From: Streptomyces dioscori
Lineage (GTDB): Bacteria > Actinomycetota > Actinomycetes > Streptomycetales > Streptomycetaceae
Assembly: GCF_003024195.1 (NCBI RefSeq)
Contig: NZ_KZ679040.1
Span: forward strand, 538,221 to 602,220
Length of the DNA stretch: 64,000 bases
Reading direction: 5' to 3'
The notes under the pieces are model-generated. The model made no database searches and was not told the DNA's origin. It saw nothing but the letters and a program-made list of their open reading frames with translations. A program made the position numbers and the translations under genes. Shown piece after piece: positions 17,363 to 24,360 of the stretch; the stretch's first letter is position 1, and the number at the start of each line of letters is the position of its first letter.

Positions 17363-18577
17363 GTGAGGACCGGGGTGAATCCCCTTGCCTTTCTCGGCGG
17401 AAGCGGGAATTCCTCCGGTGAAGGCGGCGCCCCGGCGCAAGGACCCGCCCAGCTCCAACTCCGGCGCCGGTTCGCGCGCCTGGCCGCTGTCCTGCGTGCC
17501 GCCGGTGCCCTCGGCGCGGCCGTGGTCGCCGTGGTCGGCTTCGCACCGCCCGCCCGGTCGGAGTGGGTGGCCGTCGCGGTCGTCGGACTGCTGGTGTGGA
17601 GCGGTCTGTTCACCGTCCTGACGCTGAGGCCGCATCCTCGTACCTGGCTCTACGCCGGTGACACCGTCATCGTCGTGGCGCTCTGCCTGGCGCAGGGCGG
17701 CCTGGTCCCGGCCGAGGTCCTGGAAGCCAGTGCGGGCTCCGGATGGATCGACATGGTCGCCCGCACCGGAGTGCTCATCGCCCAGTTCACCCTGCGCCTG
17801 CCGCTGGCGGCGGCCTCGACGATCGCCATCGCGGCGGCCCACGCGGTGGGCGCCGGTGTACGGGACGCCTCCGTGGTGCTGGTGCTCCAGGGGCTGCTCG
17901 CCGCCGCCGTCGTGGCCCTGCTGGAACGCGGAGCGCGCAGGGCGGACCTCGCGCTGGCCGAGGAGGCGTCCGCCCGCGCGGCGGAACGCGCCCGGTCCGC
18001 CGCCCGCACCGACGAGTTGGACCAGCAGCGGCTGCTGCACGACACCGTGCTCGCCACGCTCACCATGGTGGGCACCGGCAGCATCACCCGTGACTCCGCC
18101 GCGCTGCCGCGACGGGCCGCGGCCGACCTGGCCGTCATCGAGGGCCTGCGGGCACACCCCCACACGGCACGCGCTGTGGCGAACGGCCCGGCGCCACTGG
18201 ATGTCGCCCTGCGTACCGTCGTACTGACGCGGCACATCGGCCTGCCCGCGCTGGACATCGAGTTCGACGTGCCGCCGCTGGACCTGCCCCACGAAGTCGT
18301 GGAAGCCCTCGCGCACGGCACCGCCGAGGCCCTGGCCAACGTGGCCCGGCACGCCGGCACCCGCGCCGCCCGGGTCGAGGCCCGACGCGCCGGGGAAGGG
18401 GGCGTCGCCGTCGAGATACGCGACAGCGGACGCGGGTTCGACCCCGGGGCCGTTCCCGCCCACCGGCGCGGTCTGCGCGAATCGGTGCTGGGCCGGATGA
18501 CCGCGGTGGGCGGCAGCGCCCGTGCGACCTCGTCCCCCGGCTCCGGCACACGAGTCCTGCTGAGGTGGGAACCATGA
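17363..18577 (+). CDS. Two-component sensor histidine kinase, HisKA_3-like
   Basis: A membrane kinase of about 404 residues. Several hydrophobic segments lie in the first half (AAVVAVVGF, WVAVAVVGLLVW, TVIVVALCLA, LVLQGLLAAAVVALL). A coiled region leads to LDQQRLLHDTVLATL, which has the His-Asp of NarL-partner kinases but not the usual ERxRIARELHD context. The ATPase region has an N-box (EALANVARHAG), DSGRGFD and GSGTRVLLRW. GTG at 17363 (behind GGGGGAA) is preferred; GTG 17375 is possible. Its stop overlaps the next start (ATGA), so the two are coupled. An in-frame extension upstream to 17117 has no ribosome site. Confidence 0.82.
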   Translation: MRTGVNPLAFLGGSGNSSGEGGAPAQGPAQLQLRRRFARLAAVLRAAGALGAAVVAVVGFAPPARSEWVAVAVVGLLVWSGLFTVLTLRPHPRTWLYAGDTVIVVALCLAQGGLVPAEVLEASAGSGWIDMVARTGVLIAQFTLRLPLAAASTIAIAAAHAVGAGVRDASVVLVLQGLLAAAVVALLERGARRADLALAEEASARAAERARSAARTDELDQQRLLHDTVLATLTMVGTGSITRDSAALPRRAAADLAVIEGLRAHPHTARAVANGPAPLDVALRTVVLTRHIGLPALDIEFDVPPLDLPHEVVEALAHGTAEALANVARHAGTRAARVEARRAGEGGVAVEIRDSGRGFDPGAVPAHRRGLRESVLGRMTAVGGSARATSSPGSGTRVLLRWEP

Positions 18578-19767
18578 CTGCCGACGCGGCCGAGAACAGC
18601 ACCGAGAACAGCACCGAGAACAGCACCGAGAACAGCACCGAGGACGTCACCGAGGACGTCGCCGAGGGCGTGGTCGCCACCCGCTTCGGGAAGGTCGTCG
18701 ACCTCGGGCTGGTGGCGATCGTCGGCGTCTGGCACCTGGGCCTGGACTCCATGCGGGTGCTCAAGAGCTGGCCGGTGTACGAGCCGCCGGCCGTCGCCGC
18801 GGGCGCCTGGCTGGCCCTCACCCTCATCCAGACGGTCGGGTCCGTCCTGCTGCTGCGTTCCGCGCTCGGCGCGCGCACCGCGCGGATCCTCGCGGGGGCG
18901 GCGCTGGTCACCGGCGTCGTCGCCGCCACCGCCTACCCGCCGGGCGGGGCGATCAGCGACGCGAGCTGGGCGTGGAACACCGTGGGCTGGTTCGGCATGC
19001 TGCTCCTGATGCGGCGCCCGCTGTGGGAACTGATCACCCTGCTCGGCGCCAACACGGCCGTCACGGTGGGTTTCCTGGCTGCCGACGGCGCACTCGACCA
19101 CGTCACCCTGTCCCGTCTGCTGGCCTCGGTGTACGTCACCGCCGGGATCCAGCTGACCTTCGCGTATCTGGTGAGGCAGCTCGACGACGGTGCGCGGGAG
19201 GCCACCGAGATCGCCGCCGCGCAGGCGGAGCACCTCGCACGGGCCACCGCCGACGAGACCGTGCACACCGAGCGCCGGCGCCGCTACGCGTATCTGCGCA
19301 TCAGGGTGGAACCGTTGCTGCGGGGTCTCGCCGAAAGCCGCCTGGACCCGTCAGACACCGTCGTACGCCGTCGCGCGGCCGTCGAGGCGGCCCGCCTGCG
19401 CAGGCTGTTCGTGGAGACGGACGACACCCCGCACCCGCTCCTGCACGAGCTGCGGGCCTGCGCCGACGTCGCCGAGCGGCGGGGCGTACGCGTCACCCTG
19501 CTGAGCTACGGCGAACTGCCCGACCTGCCCCCGGCCGTCCGCCGCGAACTGGCGGAAGGGACCCTGCTGGTCCTGGCGACCGCCGTCACCCGGGCACGGC
19601 TGACCGTGGTGACCACACCCGAGGAGGTCGCGGTGAGCGTGGTGGCCGACGCGGCCGCCGGGACGCGTGGGGAACCGACGGGCCTTCTCACCACATCCTC
19701 CACGTACGACCAGGAGGAGGAACAGCTGTGGTGGGAAACCCGATGGCCGCTCAGCCCGGCTCCCTGA
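18574..19767 (+). CDS. Kinase-like membrane protein, degenerate second sensor
   Basis: A 397-residue protein coupled to the kinase gene by an ATGA overlap. The N-terminus has four ENST repeats, then about five membrane helices (LGLVAIVGVWHLGL, VAAGAWLALTLIQTVGSVLLL, ILAGAALVTGVVAAT, and others), and a cytoplasmic part with a helical HTERRRRYAYLRIRVEPLLRGL segment. It shares the layout of a sensor kinase, but I find no phosphoacceptor H-box and no G-boxes of the ATPase. It may be a pseudokinase partner of the upstream sensor. The response regulator gene begins inside its 3' end. Confidence 0.75.
   Translation: MTADAAENSTENSTENSTENSTEDVTEDVAEGVVATRFGKVVDLGLVAIVGVWHLGLDSMRVLKSWPVYEPPAVAAGAWLALTLIQTVGSVLLLRSALGARTARILAGAALVTGVVAATAYPPGGAISDASWAWNTVGWFGMLLLMRRPLWELITLLGANTAVTVGFLAADGALDHVTLSRLLASVYVTAGIQLTFAYLVRQLDDGAREATEIAAAQAEHLARATADETVHTERRRRYAYLRIRVEPLLRGLAESRLDPSDTVVRRRAAVEAARLRRLFVETDDTPHPLLHELRACADVAERRGVRVTLLSYGELPDLPPAVRRELAEGTLLVLATAVTRARLTVVTTPEEVAVSVVADAAAGTRGEPTGLLTTSSTYDQEEEQLWWETRWPLSPAP
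18592..18639 (+). repeat. 12-bp in-frame tandem repeat (ENST x4)
   Basis: GAGAACAGCACC is repeated four times exactly, followed by two diverged units (GAGGACGTCACC and GAGGACGTCGCC). Each unit adds four residues near the N-terminus of the second sensor. Confidence 0.95.
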
Positions 19768-20417
19768 GCGTTGCCGTCGTCGACGACCACCCCGTCGTCA
19801 TCGAAGGCATCCAGGCCTGGCTGTCCCAGGAGCCGCGGATCTCGGTACGGCACACCGGCGAAGCCGTGGAGGTGCAGCCCGGTGCCGTGGACGTCCTCAT
19901 TCTCGATCTGAACCTGCACGGCCGCCTCGTCGTCGACGACATCGGCACGCTGGCCGCGGCGGGTCAACGGGTCATCGCCTTCTCGCAGTTCACCGAGCAG
20001 CGGGTGGTCCTCGAATCGCTGGAGGCCGGCGCGTGCGAGTTCGTCGCGAAGAACGAGGGCCGGGCGCACCTCGTGAACGCGGTGCTGGCGGCGGCGGGCG
20101 ACAGGCCCTACGTCACCCCGACCGCCGCCGGGGTCCTCGTCGGTGACCGCGGCGCGAGCCGGCCCCGCCTCTCCTCCCAGGAACGTACCGCTCTCTTATG
20201 GTGGTTCCAGTCCATGTCGAAGGCGTCGGTGGCCCGGCGCATGGGCGTCTCGGTCCACACGGTGGACATCTACATACGCCGGGCGAGAGTCAAGTACGCC
20301 CAGGTCGGCAGAACCGCCCCGACCAAGGCCGACATGCTGGCCCGAGCCATCGAGGACGGCCTGGTGACCCCCGACGACATCACGGGCTACGAATCAGCGG
20401 CCTTCACCGGGAACTGA
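19728..20417 (+). CDS. NarL/FixJ-type response regulator with a TTA codon
   Basis: A 229-residue regulator. The receiver has the acidic pair VVDDHP, the phospho-Asp in LILDLNL, the Ser/Thr in IAFSQF and the Lys in VAKNEG. A LuxR-type DNA-binding domain follows (SSQERTALLWWFQSMSKASVARRMGVSVHTVDIYIRR). The GTG at 19728 has GGAGGAGG 7 nt upstream and overlaps the preceding gene by 40 bp, so the three genes form one operon. Codon 157 (20196-20198) is TTA, which in Streptomyces is read by the developmental tRNA bldA. The 3' end overlaps pepN copy 2 on the other strand. Confidence 0.88.
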   Translation: MVGNPMAAQPGSLSVAVVDDHPVVIEGIQAWLSQEPRISVRHTGEAVEVQPGAVDVLILDLNLHGRLVVDDIGTLAAAGQRVIAFSQFTEQRVVLESLEAGACEFVAKNEGRAHLVNAVLAAAGDRPYVTPTAAGVLVGDRGASRPRLSSQERTALLWWFQSMSKASVARRMGVSVHTVDIYIRRARVKYAQVGRTAPTKADMLARAIEDGLVTPDDITGYESAAFTGN

Positions 20418-22994
20418 ACCGGCGGCAGCCCCGTCACACGCCTGCCCCCGCAACGCACGCCCCAGATCGTCCCGAGCCTCAAGCACCAGCCGCCGAAGCG
20501 CGGGCGCGGCCTCCCCATGGGAGGCAAGCCACGCGTCGGCGGCCGCCACCGTGCCGGCGGAGTCCTGCAGCGAGGGGAACAACCCCCGCACCACATCCAT
20601 CCCGATCTGAATGGACCGCTCGGCCCACACCCGCTCGATCACATCGAAGTACTTCGCCGCGTACGAAGCGGTCAGCTCCCGGTGGGAGGCCTGCGCGAAC
20701 CCCCCGATCGTCGCCTCCACCAGCGCGTTGGACAGCGAGTCCGACTCCACCACGGCGGCCCACGCCTGCGCCTTGACCGCCGCGGACGGCCGCGCCGCCA
20801 GACACCGCACCTGATGCCGCTTCCCGGACGCGGTGTCGTCGCGGGCCAGCTCCGCGGCGAGCACGGACTCGTCCGCGAGACCGTGCGCGGCGAGCGGTTC
20901 CAGGAACGCCCACCGCAGCTCCTGGTCCACTTCGAGCCCGTCGACCTTCTCCGTCCCCGCCAGCAGCTCCCGCAGCAACCGCAGGTCGTCCTCGCCGGAG
21001 GCGACCGCGGCGAAGAACCGCGCCCACGTCAGCTGGTGCTGGCTGCCGGGCCCGGCGGACCGCAGCTCGCGCAGCGCGCCCTCGGCGAGCAGCCGCCCGC
21101 CGGTGGCCCGCCACTCGGGCGCGACATAGAAGGTGAGCGCGGAGTTCGCCCACGCGTGGAGCGTCTGGAGCACGCCGATGTCCGACTCGCGGCCCGCGAA
21201 ACGCAGCACCAGGTCGACGAAGTCCCGCGCGGGCATGAGCGCGTCGCGGGTCAGGTTCCACAGTGCCGACCAGCACAGGGCGCGGGCGAGCGGGTCGGTG
21301 AGGTCTCCGAGATGGGCCCGCAGGGTGTCCAGTGATCCCTCGTCGAAGCGGATCTTGCAGTACGTGAGGTCGTCGTCGTTGACGAGGACCAGCTCGGGGG
21401 CGTCGGCCCCGGCCAGCTCACCGACGACCGTGCGCGGCCCGTCGACGTCGACCTCGGCGCGCGCGTACCGTACGAGCGCACCGTCCGCGCCCTCCCGCCG
21501 GTACAGCCCCACCGCGACCCGGTGCGGCCGCAGCTCGGGGTGCGACTCGGCGGCCTCCTGGAGAACCGTCAGCTCACCGACCCGGCCCTGCGCGTCGAGG
21601 AGCACCTGCGGGGTGAGGGAGTTGACGCCGGCGGTCTGCAGCCAGGACCGCGACCAGGCCGCCATGTCCCGCCCGCTCGTCTCCTCCAGGACCGACAGCA
21701 GGTCACCGAGGCGCGTGTTCCCGTACGCGTGCCGCTTGAAGTAGCGGCGGGCGCCCTCCAGGAACGCGTCCCGTCCCGCGTACGCCACCAACTGCTTCAG
21801 GACCGCCGCTCCCTTGGCGTACGTGATCCCGTCGAAGTTGAGCTTGGCGTCCTCCAGGTCGCGGATGTCGGCCGTGACCGGATGCGTGGAGGGCAGCTGG
21901 TCGGCGCGGTACGCCCACGCCTTGCGGTTGTTGGCGAAGGTGACCCAGCCGTTCTCGAAGCGGGTCGCCTCGACCAGCGAGAACGCGCCCATGAAGTCCG
22001 CGAAGGACTCCTTGAGCCACAGGTCGTCCCACCACACCATGGTCACCAGGTCGCCGAACCACATGTGGGCCATCTCGTGCAGGATCACGTTCGCCCGGCG
22101 CTCGTACGACGCCTGGGTCACGTTGCCGCGGAAGATGAACTCCTCGCGGAAGGTCACACAGCCCGGGTTCTCCATCGCGCCGAGGTTGTACTCCGGCACG
22201 AACGCCTGGTCGTACTTCCCGAAGGGGTACGGGTAGTCGAAGTGGTCGTGGAAGAAGTCGAGGCCCTGCTTGGTGACCAGGAAGACGTCATCGGCGTCGA
22301 AGTGCCTGGCCAGCCCCTTGCGGCAGAGCGCGCCGAGCGGGATCTCCAGCCGCGTGCCGTCGTCGAGGACCCGCTCGTACGAGTCGGTCACATAGTGGTA
22401 CGGACCGGCGACGACGGCCGTGATGTACGTCGAGATGGGCTTGGTGCCCGCGAACTTCCACACCCCGTCGGTCAGTTCACCGACGCCGTTGCTCCACACC
22501 ACCCAGTCCTCGGGGGCCCGTACCTCGAAGCGGAACGGCGCCTTGAGGTCGGGCTGCTCGAAGTTGGCGAAGACCCGGCGCGAGTCGGCCGGTTCGTACT
22601 GCGTGTAGAGATAGACCTCGCCGTCCTCGGGATCGACGAAGCGGTGCATGCCCTCGCCGGTGCGGCTGTACGCGCACTGGGCGTCGACCACCAGCTCGTT
22701 GTCCTCGGCCAGGTCCTCCAGGAGGATGCGGGAGCCGTCGAAGACCGCACCCGGGTCGAGATCCCTGCCGTTCAGCGAGACGGCCGTGACGCCCGGCGCG
22801 ATCAGGTCCGCGAAGCTCGTGGCGCCCGGCTCCGCGCTGCGGAACCGGATGGTCGTCACCGACCGGAACGTACGCGGCTCGGTGTCGGTCCCGCCCACCG
22901 CGGAGCGCAGGTCCAGGGACACCTCGTACTCCTCGACGGACAGCAGTGCTGCCCGCTCGCGGGCCTCGTCGCGGGACAGATTCTCACCGGGCAC
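20394..22994 (-). CDS. pepN: Aminopeptidase N (M1), copy 2
   Basis: An 866-residue M1 aminopeptidase, paralogous to the enzyme at 203-2797. It carries GAMENPG, the zinc site HEMAHMWFGDLVTM (about residue 306) and Glu in KESFAD. The GTG at 22994 (VPGENL) matches the start of copy 1 and has GAGGGA about 9 nt upstream; a GTG at 23003 would be too close to that site. The gene converges with the response regulator and overlaps its last 24 bp, with no terminator between them. Confidence 0.92.
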   Translation of the reverse strand: MPGENLSRDEARERAALLSVEEYEVSLDLRSAVGGTDTEPRTFRSVTTIRFRSAEPGATSFADLIAPGVTAVSLNGRDLDPGAVFDGSRILLEDLAEDNELVVDAQCAYSRTGEGMHRFVDPEDGEVYLYTQYEPADSRRVFANFEQPDLKAPFRFEVRAPEDWVVWSNGVGELTDGVWKFAGTKPISTYITAVVAGPYHYVTDSYERVLDDGTRLEIPLGALCRKGLARHFDADDVFLVTKQGLDFFHDHFDYPYPFGKYDQAFVPEYNLGAMENPGCVTFREEFIFRGNVTQASYERRANVILHEMAHMWFGDLVTMVWWDDLWLKESFADFMGAFSLVEATRFENGWVTFANNRKAWAYRADQLPSTHPVTADIRDLEDAKLNFDGITYAKGAAVLKQLVAYAGRDAFLEGARRYFKRHAYGNTRLGDLLSVLEETSGRDMAAWSRSWLQTAGVNSLTPQVLLDAQGRVGELTVLQEAAESHPELRPHRVAVGLYRREGADGALVRYARAEVDVDGPRTVVGELAGADAPELVLVNDDDLTYCKIRFDEGSLDTLRAHLGDLTDPLARALCWSALWNLTRDALMPARDFVDLVLRFAGRESDIGVLQTLHAWANSALTFYVAPEWRATGGRLLAEGALRELRSAGPGSQHQLTWARFFAAVASGEDDLRLLRELLAGTEKVDGLEVDQELRWAFLEPLAAHGLADESVLAAELARDDTASGKRHQVRCLAARPSAAVKAQAWAAVVESDSLSNALVEATIGGFAQASHRELTASYAAKYFDVIERVWAERSIQIGMDVVRGLFPSLQDSAGTVAAADAWLASHGEAAPALRRLVLEARDDLGRALRGQACDGAAAGSVPGEGR

Positions 22995-23042
22995 GGGCGG
23001 CACTCCCTCGTGGCGTCATGGATACGTGATGGGTACGTGTGA

Positions 23043-23058
23043 ACAGGACCGATCCTGT
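23043..23058. promoter_or_regulatory. Palindrome between pepN copy 2 and the DsbA-like gene
   Basis: ACAGGA-CCGA-TCCTGT is a perfect 6-bp inverted repeat in a 177-bp divergent promoter region, of a size usual for operators. Confidence 0.35.
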
Positions 23059-23171
23059 CATGTGCCCCTGACGCCGGGCACCCGGGAATGGCACGAGCGA
23101 CCGATCGCGTTGAACATGAGCCTGGTGGCCCCAAGGTGCCGGGCACCGGCGTCCCCCCAACGAGGAGAACC

Positions 23172-23828
23172 ATGTCTGAGCAGACTTCCGCCAAGACTCC
23201 GGTCGACTTCTGGTTCGACCCGCTGTGCCCGTGGGCGTGGATGACCTCACGCTGGGTCCTGGAGGTGGAGAAGGTCCGGGACATCGAGGTCCGCTGGCAC
23301 ATCATGAGCCTGGCGGTGCTGAACGAGCCGAAGCTCGACGAGCTGAACGACCACTACCGCGAGATGATGTCCACCTCGGCGTGGGAGCCCGTCCGCGTGG
23401 TGACCGCCGCCTGGCAGAAGCACGGCGCCGACATCCTCGGCCCGCTCTACACCGCGCTCGGCAACCGCATCCACAACGACGGCCAGGGCCCGACGCGGGA
23501 GGCGATCGCCGGAGCGCTCGACGAGGTCGGCCTCCCCGCGGACCTGATCGACTACGCGGACCAGAAGGACTTCGAGTTCGACACCGAGCTGCGCGCCTCC
23601 CACAAGGAGGGCATCGACAAGGTCGGCCAGGACGTCGGCACGCCCGTCATCGCGGTCCCCGGCGCCGACGGCGAGCAGATCGCCTTCTTCGGCCCTGTCG
23701 TCACCCCGGCCCCCAAGGGCGAGGACGCCGCCAAGCTGTGGGACGGCACGCTGCTCGTCGCCTCGGTGGAGGGCTTCTACGAGCTGAAGCGCTCCCGCAC
23801 GAAGGGCCCGGACTTCAGCAACCTGTAG
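23172..23828 (+). CDS. DsbA-like thioredoxin-fold protein (mycothiol-dependent nitroreductase family)
   Basis: A 218-residue cytosolic DsbA-fold protein. Right after the first strand (VDFWFDPLCPWAW) comes CPWA, the place where related proteins carry a CPxC redox pair; only the first Cys is kept, so a two-Cys disulfide exchange at this site is not possible. VGTPVIAVPG near the end is the conserved cis-Pro segment. The overall pattern resembles the Rv2466c-type mycothiol-dependent nitroreductases. The ATG at 23172 has GAGGAG 6 nt upstream. Confidence 0.82.
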   Translation: MSEQTSAKTPVDFWFDPLCPWAWMTSRWVLEVEKVRDIEVRWHIMSLAVLNEPKLDELNDHYREMMSTSAWEPVRVVTAAWQKHGADILGPLYTALGNRIHNDGQGPTREAIAGALDEVGLPADLIDYADQKDFEFDTELRASHKEGIDKVGQDVGTPVIAVPGADGEQIAFFGPVVTPAPKGEDAAKLWDGTLLVASVEGFYELKRSRTKGPDFSNL

Positions 23829-23849
23829 TCCGGCGCCGGCCGATGGACG

Positions 23850-24077
23850 TCACTCCGGCTCGGGCAGGCGCAGGGGCTCCCTGAAAGGCCTCTCGACGAA
23901 GTACTTACGCACGTTGCGGCACTGTTTGGCCCCGTCGTCCAGCGGGGCCAGGCACACCATGAACCCGTCGACGTTCTTCAGGTCCAGGTGCTTCTTGAGC
24001 CAGGCCGCTTCCTTGGGCTCCAGGAAGCGGTGCTCCTCCTCGGGGCTCTTGCAGGTGATGCAACTCCTCATCGGCAT
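23850..24077 (-). CDS. Small Cys-containing hypothetical protein
   Basis: A 75-residue protein without a signal peptide. It contains CITC at the N-terminus and two further Cys (MVCLAP, KQCRNV), which could hold a metal. I do not recognise the family. Starts at 24077 or at the ATG two codons later (24071) are both possible; GGGA precedes the second. It converges with the DsbA-like gene and lies downstream of a strong terminator. Confidence 0.6.
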   Translation of the reverse strand: MPMRSCITCKSPEEEHRFLEPKEAAWLKKHLDLKNVDGFMVCLAPLDDGAKQCRNVRKYFVERPFREPLRLPEPE

Positions 24078-24109
24078 CCCGCAAGAATCACCCGGAGCCC
24101 CCCCATACC

Positions 24110-24148
24110 GGAAGGCCCCCGCGAGTCACGTCCTCGCGGGGGCCTTCC
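24110..24148. terminator. Strong terminator hairpin
   Basis: GGAAGGCCCCCGCGAG pairs perfectly with CTCGCGGGGGCCTTCC around a 7-nt loop. On the minus strand it would end the predicted small RNA. Confidence 0.75.
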
Positions 24149-24215
24149 GTCCATCCACCCGCCCGCGTGAAGGTGAGAAGACGATCACGAGGCAGGGCGC
24201 TCCGGGGTTCTTCGA
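24110..24215 (-). ncRNA. Predicted s-SodF-like small RNA downstream of a Nur box
   Basis: Read on the minus strand, about 100 nt run from just after a Nur-like box to a perfect terminator hairpin (24110-24148). The segment GATCGTCTTCTCACCTTCA (24186-24168) is complementary to a sequence shaped like a ribosome site and spacer (AAGGTGAGAAGACGATC). In S. coelicolor, Nur represses sodF, and a small RNA of about 90 nt processed from the sodF 3' UTR base-pairs with the sodN leader. Here the box and the terminator are present but no sodF gene lies between them. The 5' end is not determined and the sodN target lies outside the window. Confidence 0.5.
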
Positions 24216-24223
24216 GAGCCTTA

Positions 24224-24240
24224 TTGCAAGTCTCTTGCAA
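24224..24240. promoter_or_regulatory. Nur-like box
   Basis: TTGCAA-N5-TTGCAA (minus strand TTGCAAGAGACTTGCAA) matches exactly the nickel-responsive Nur consensus tTGCaa-N5-ttGCAA described in S. coelicolor for sodF and nickel uptake genes. It lies in an AT-richer pocket flanked by two terminators. Confidence 0.65.
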
Positions 24241-24286
24241 ATGCAGGCTAGCAGCAAGAGGGTGGAGGCGCGTGGTCGAGCACGCG

Positions 24287-24328
24287 GAAGGGCCCCCGCA
24301 CGAACCGTTCTCCGTGCGAGGGCCCTTC
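24287..24328. terminator. Terminator hairpin after the APC permease gene
   Basis: GAAGGGCCC-CCGCACG pairs with CGTGCGAGGGCCCTTC, 33 bp past the permease stop. Confidence 0.7.
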
Positions 24329-24360
24329 AACGCTTGCCGACCGGTGGGCCGAAGGCCCCG

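Noticed and set aside
24078..24360. A hidden sodF gene beside the Nur box
   Set aside because: I looked for superoxide dismutase motifs on both strands from 23 to 26 kb and found none; the gap is too short for the gene.
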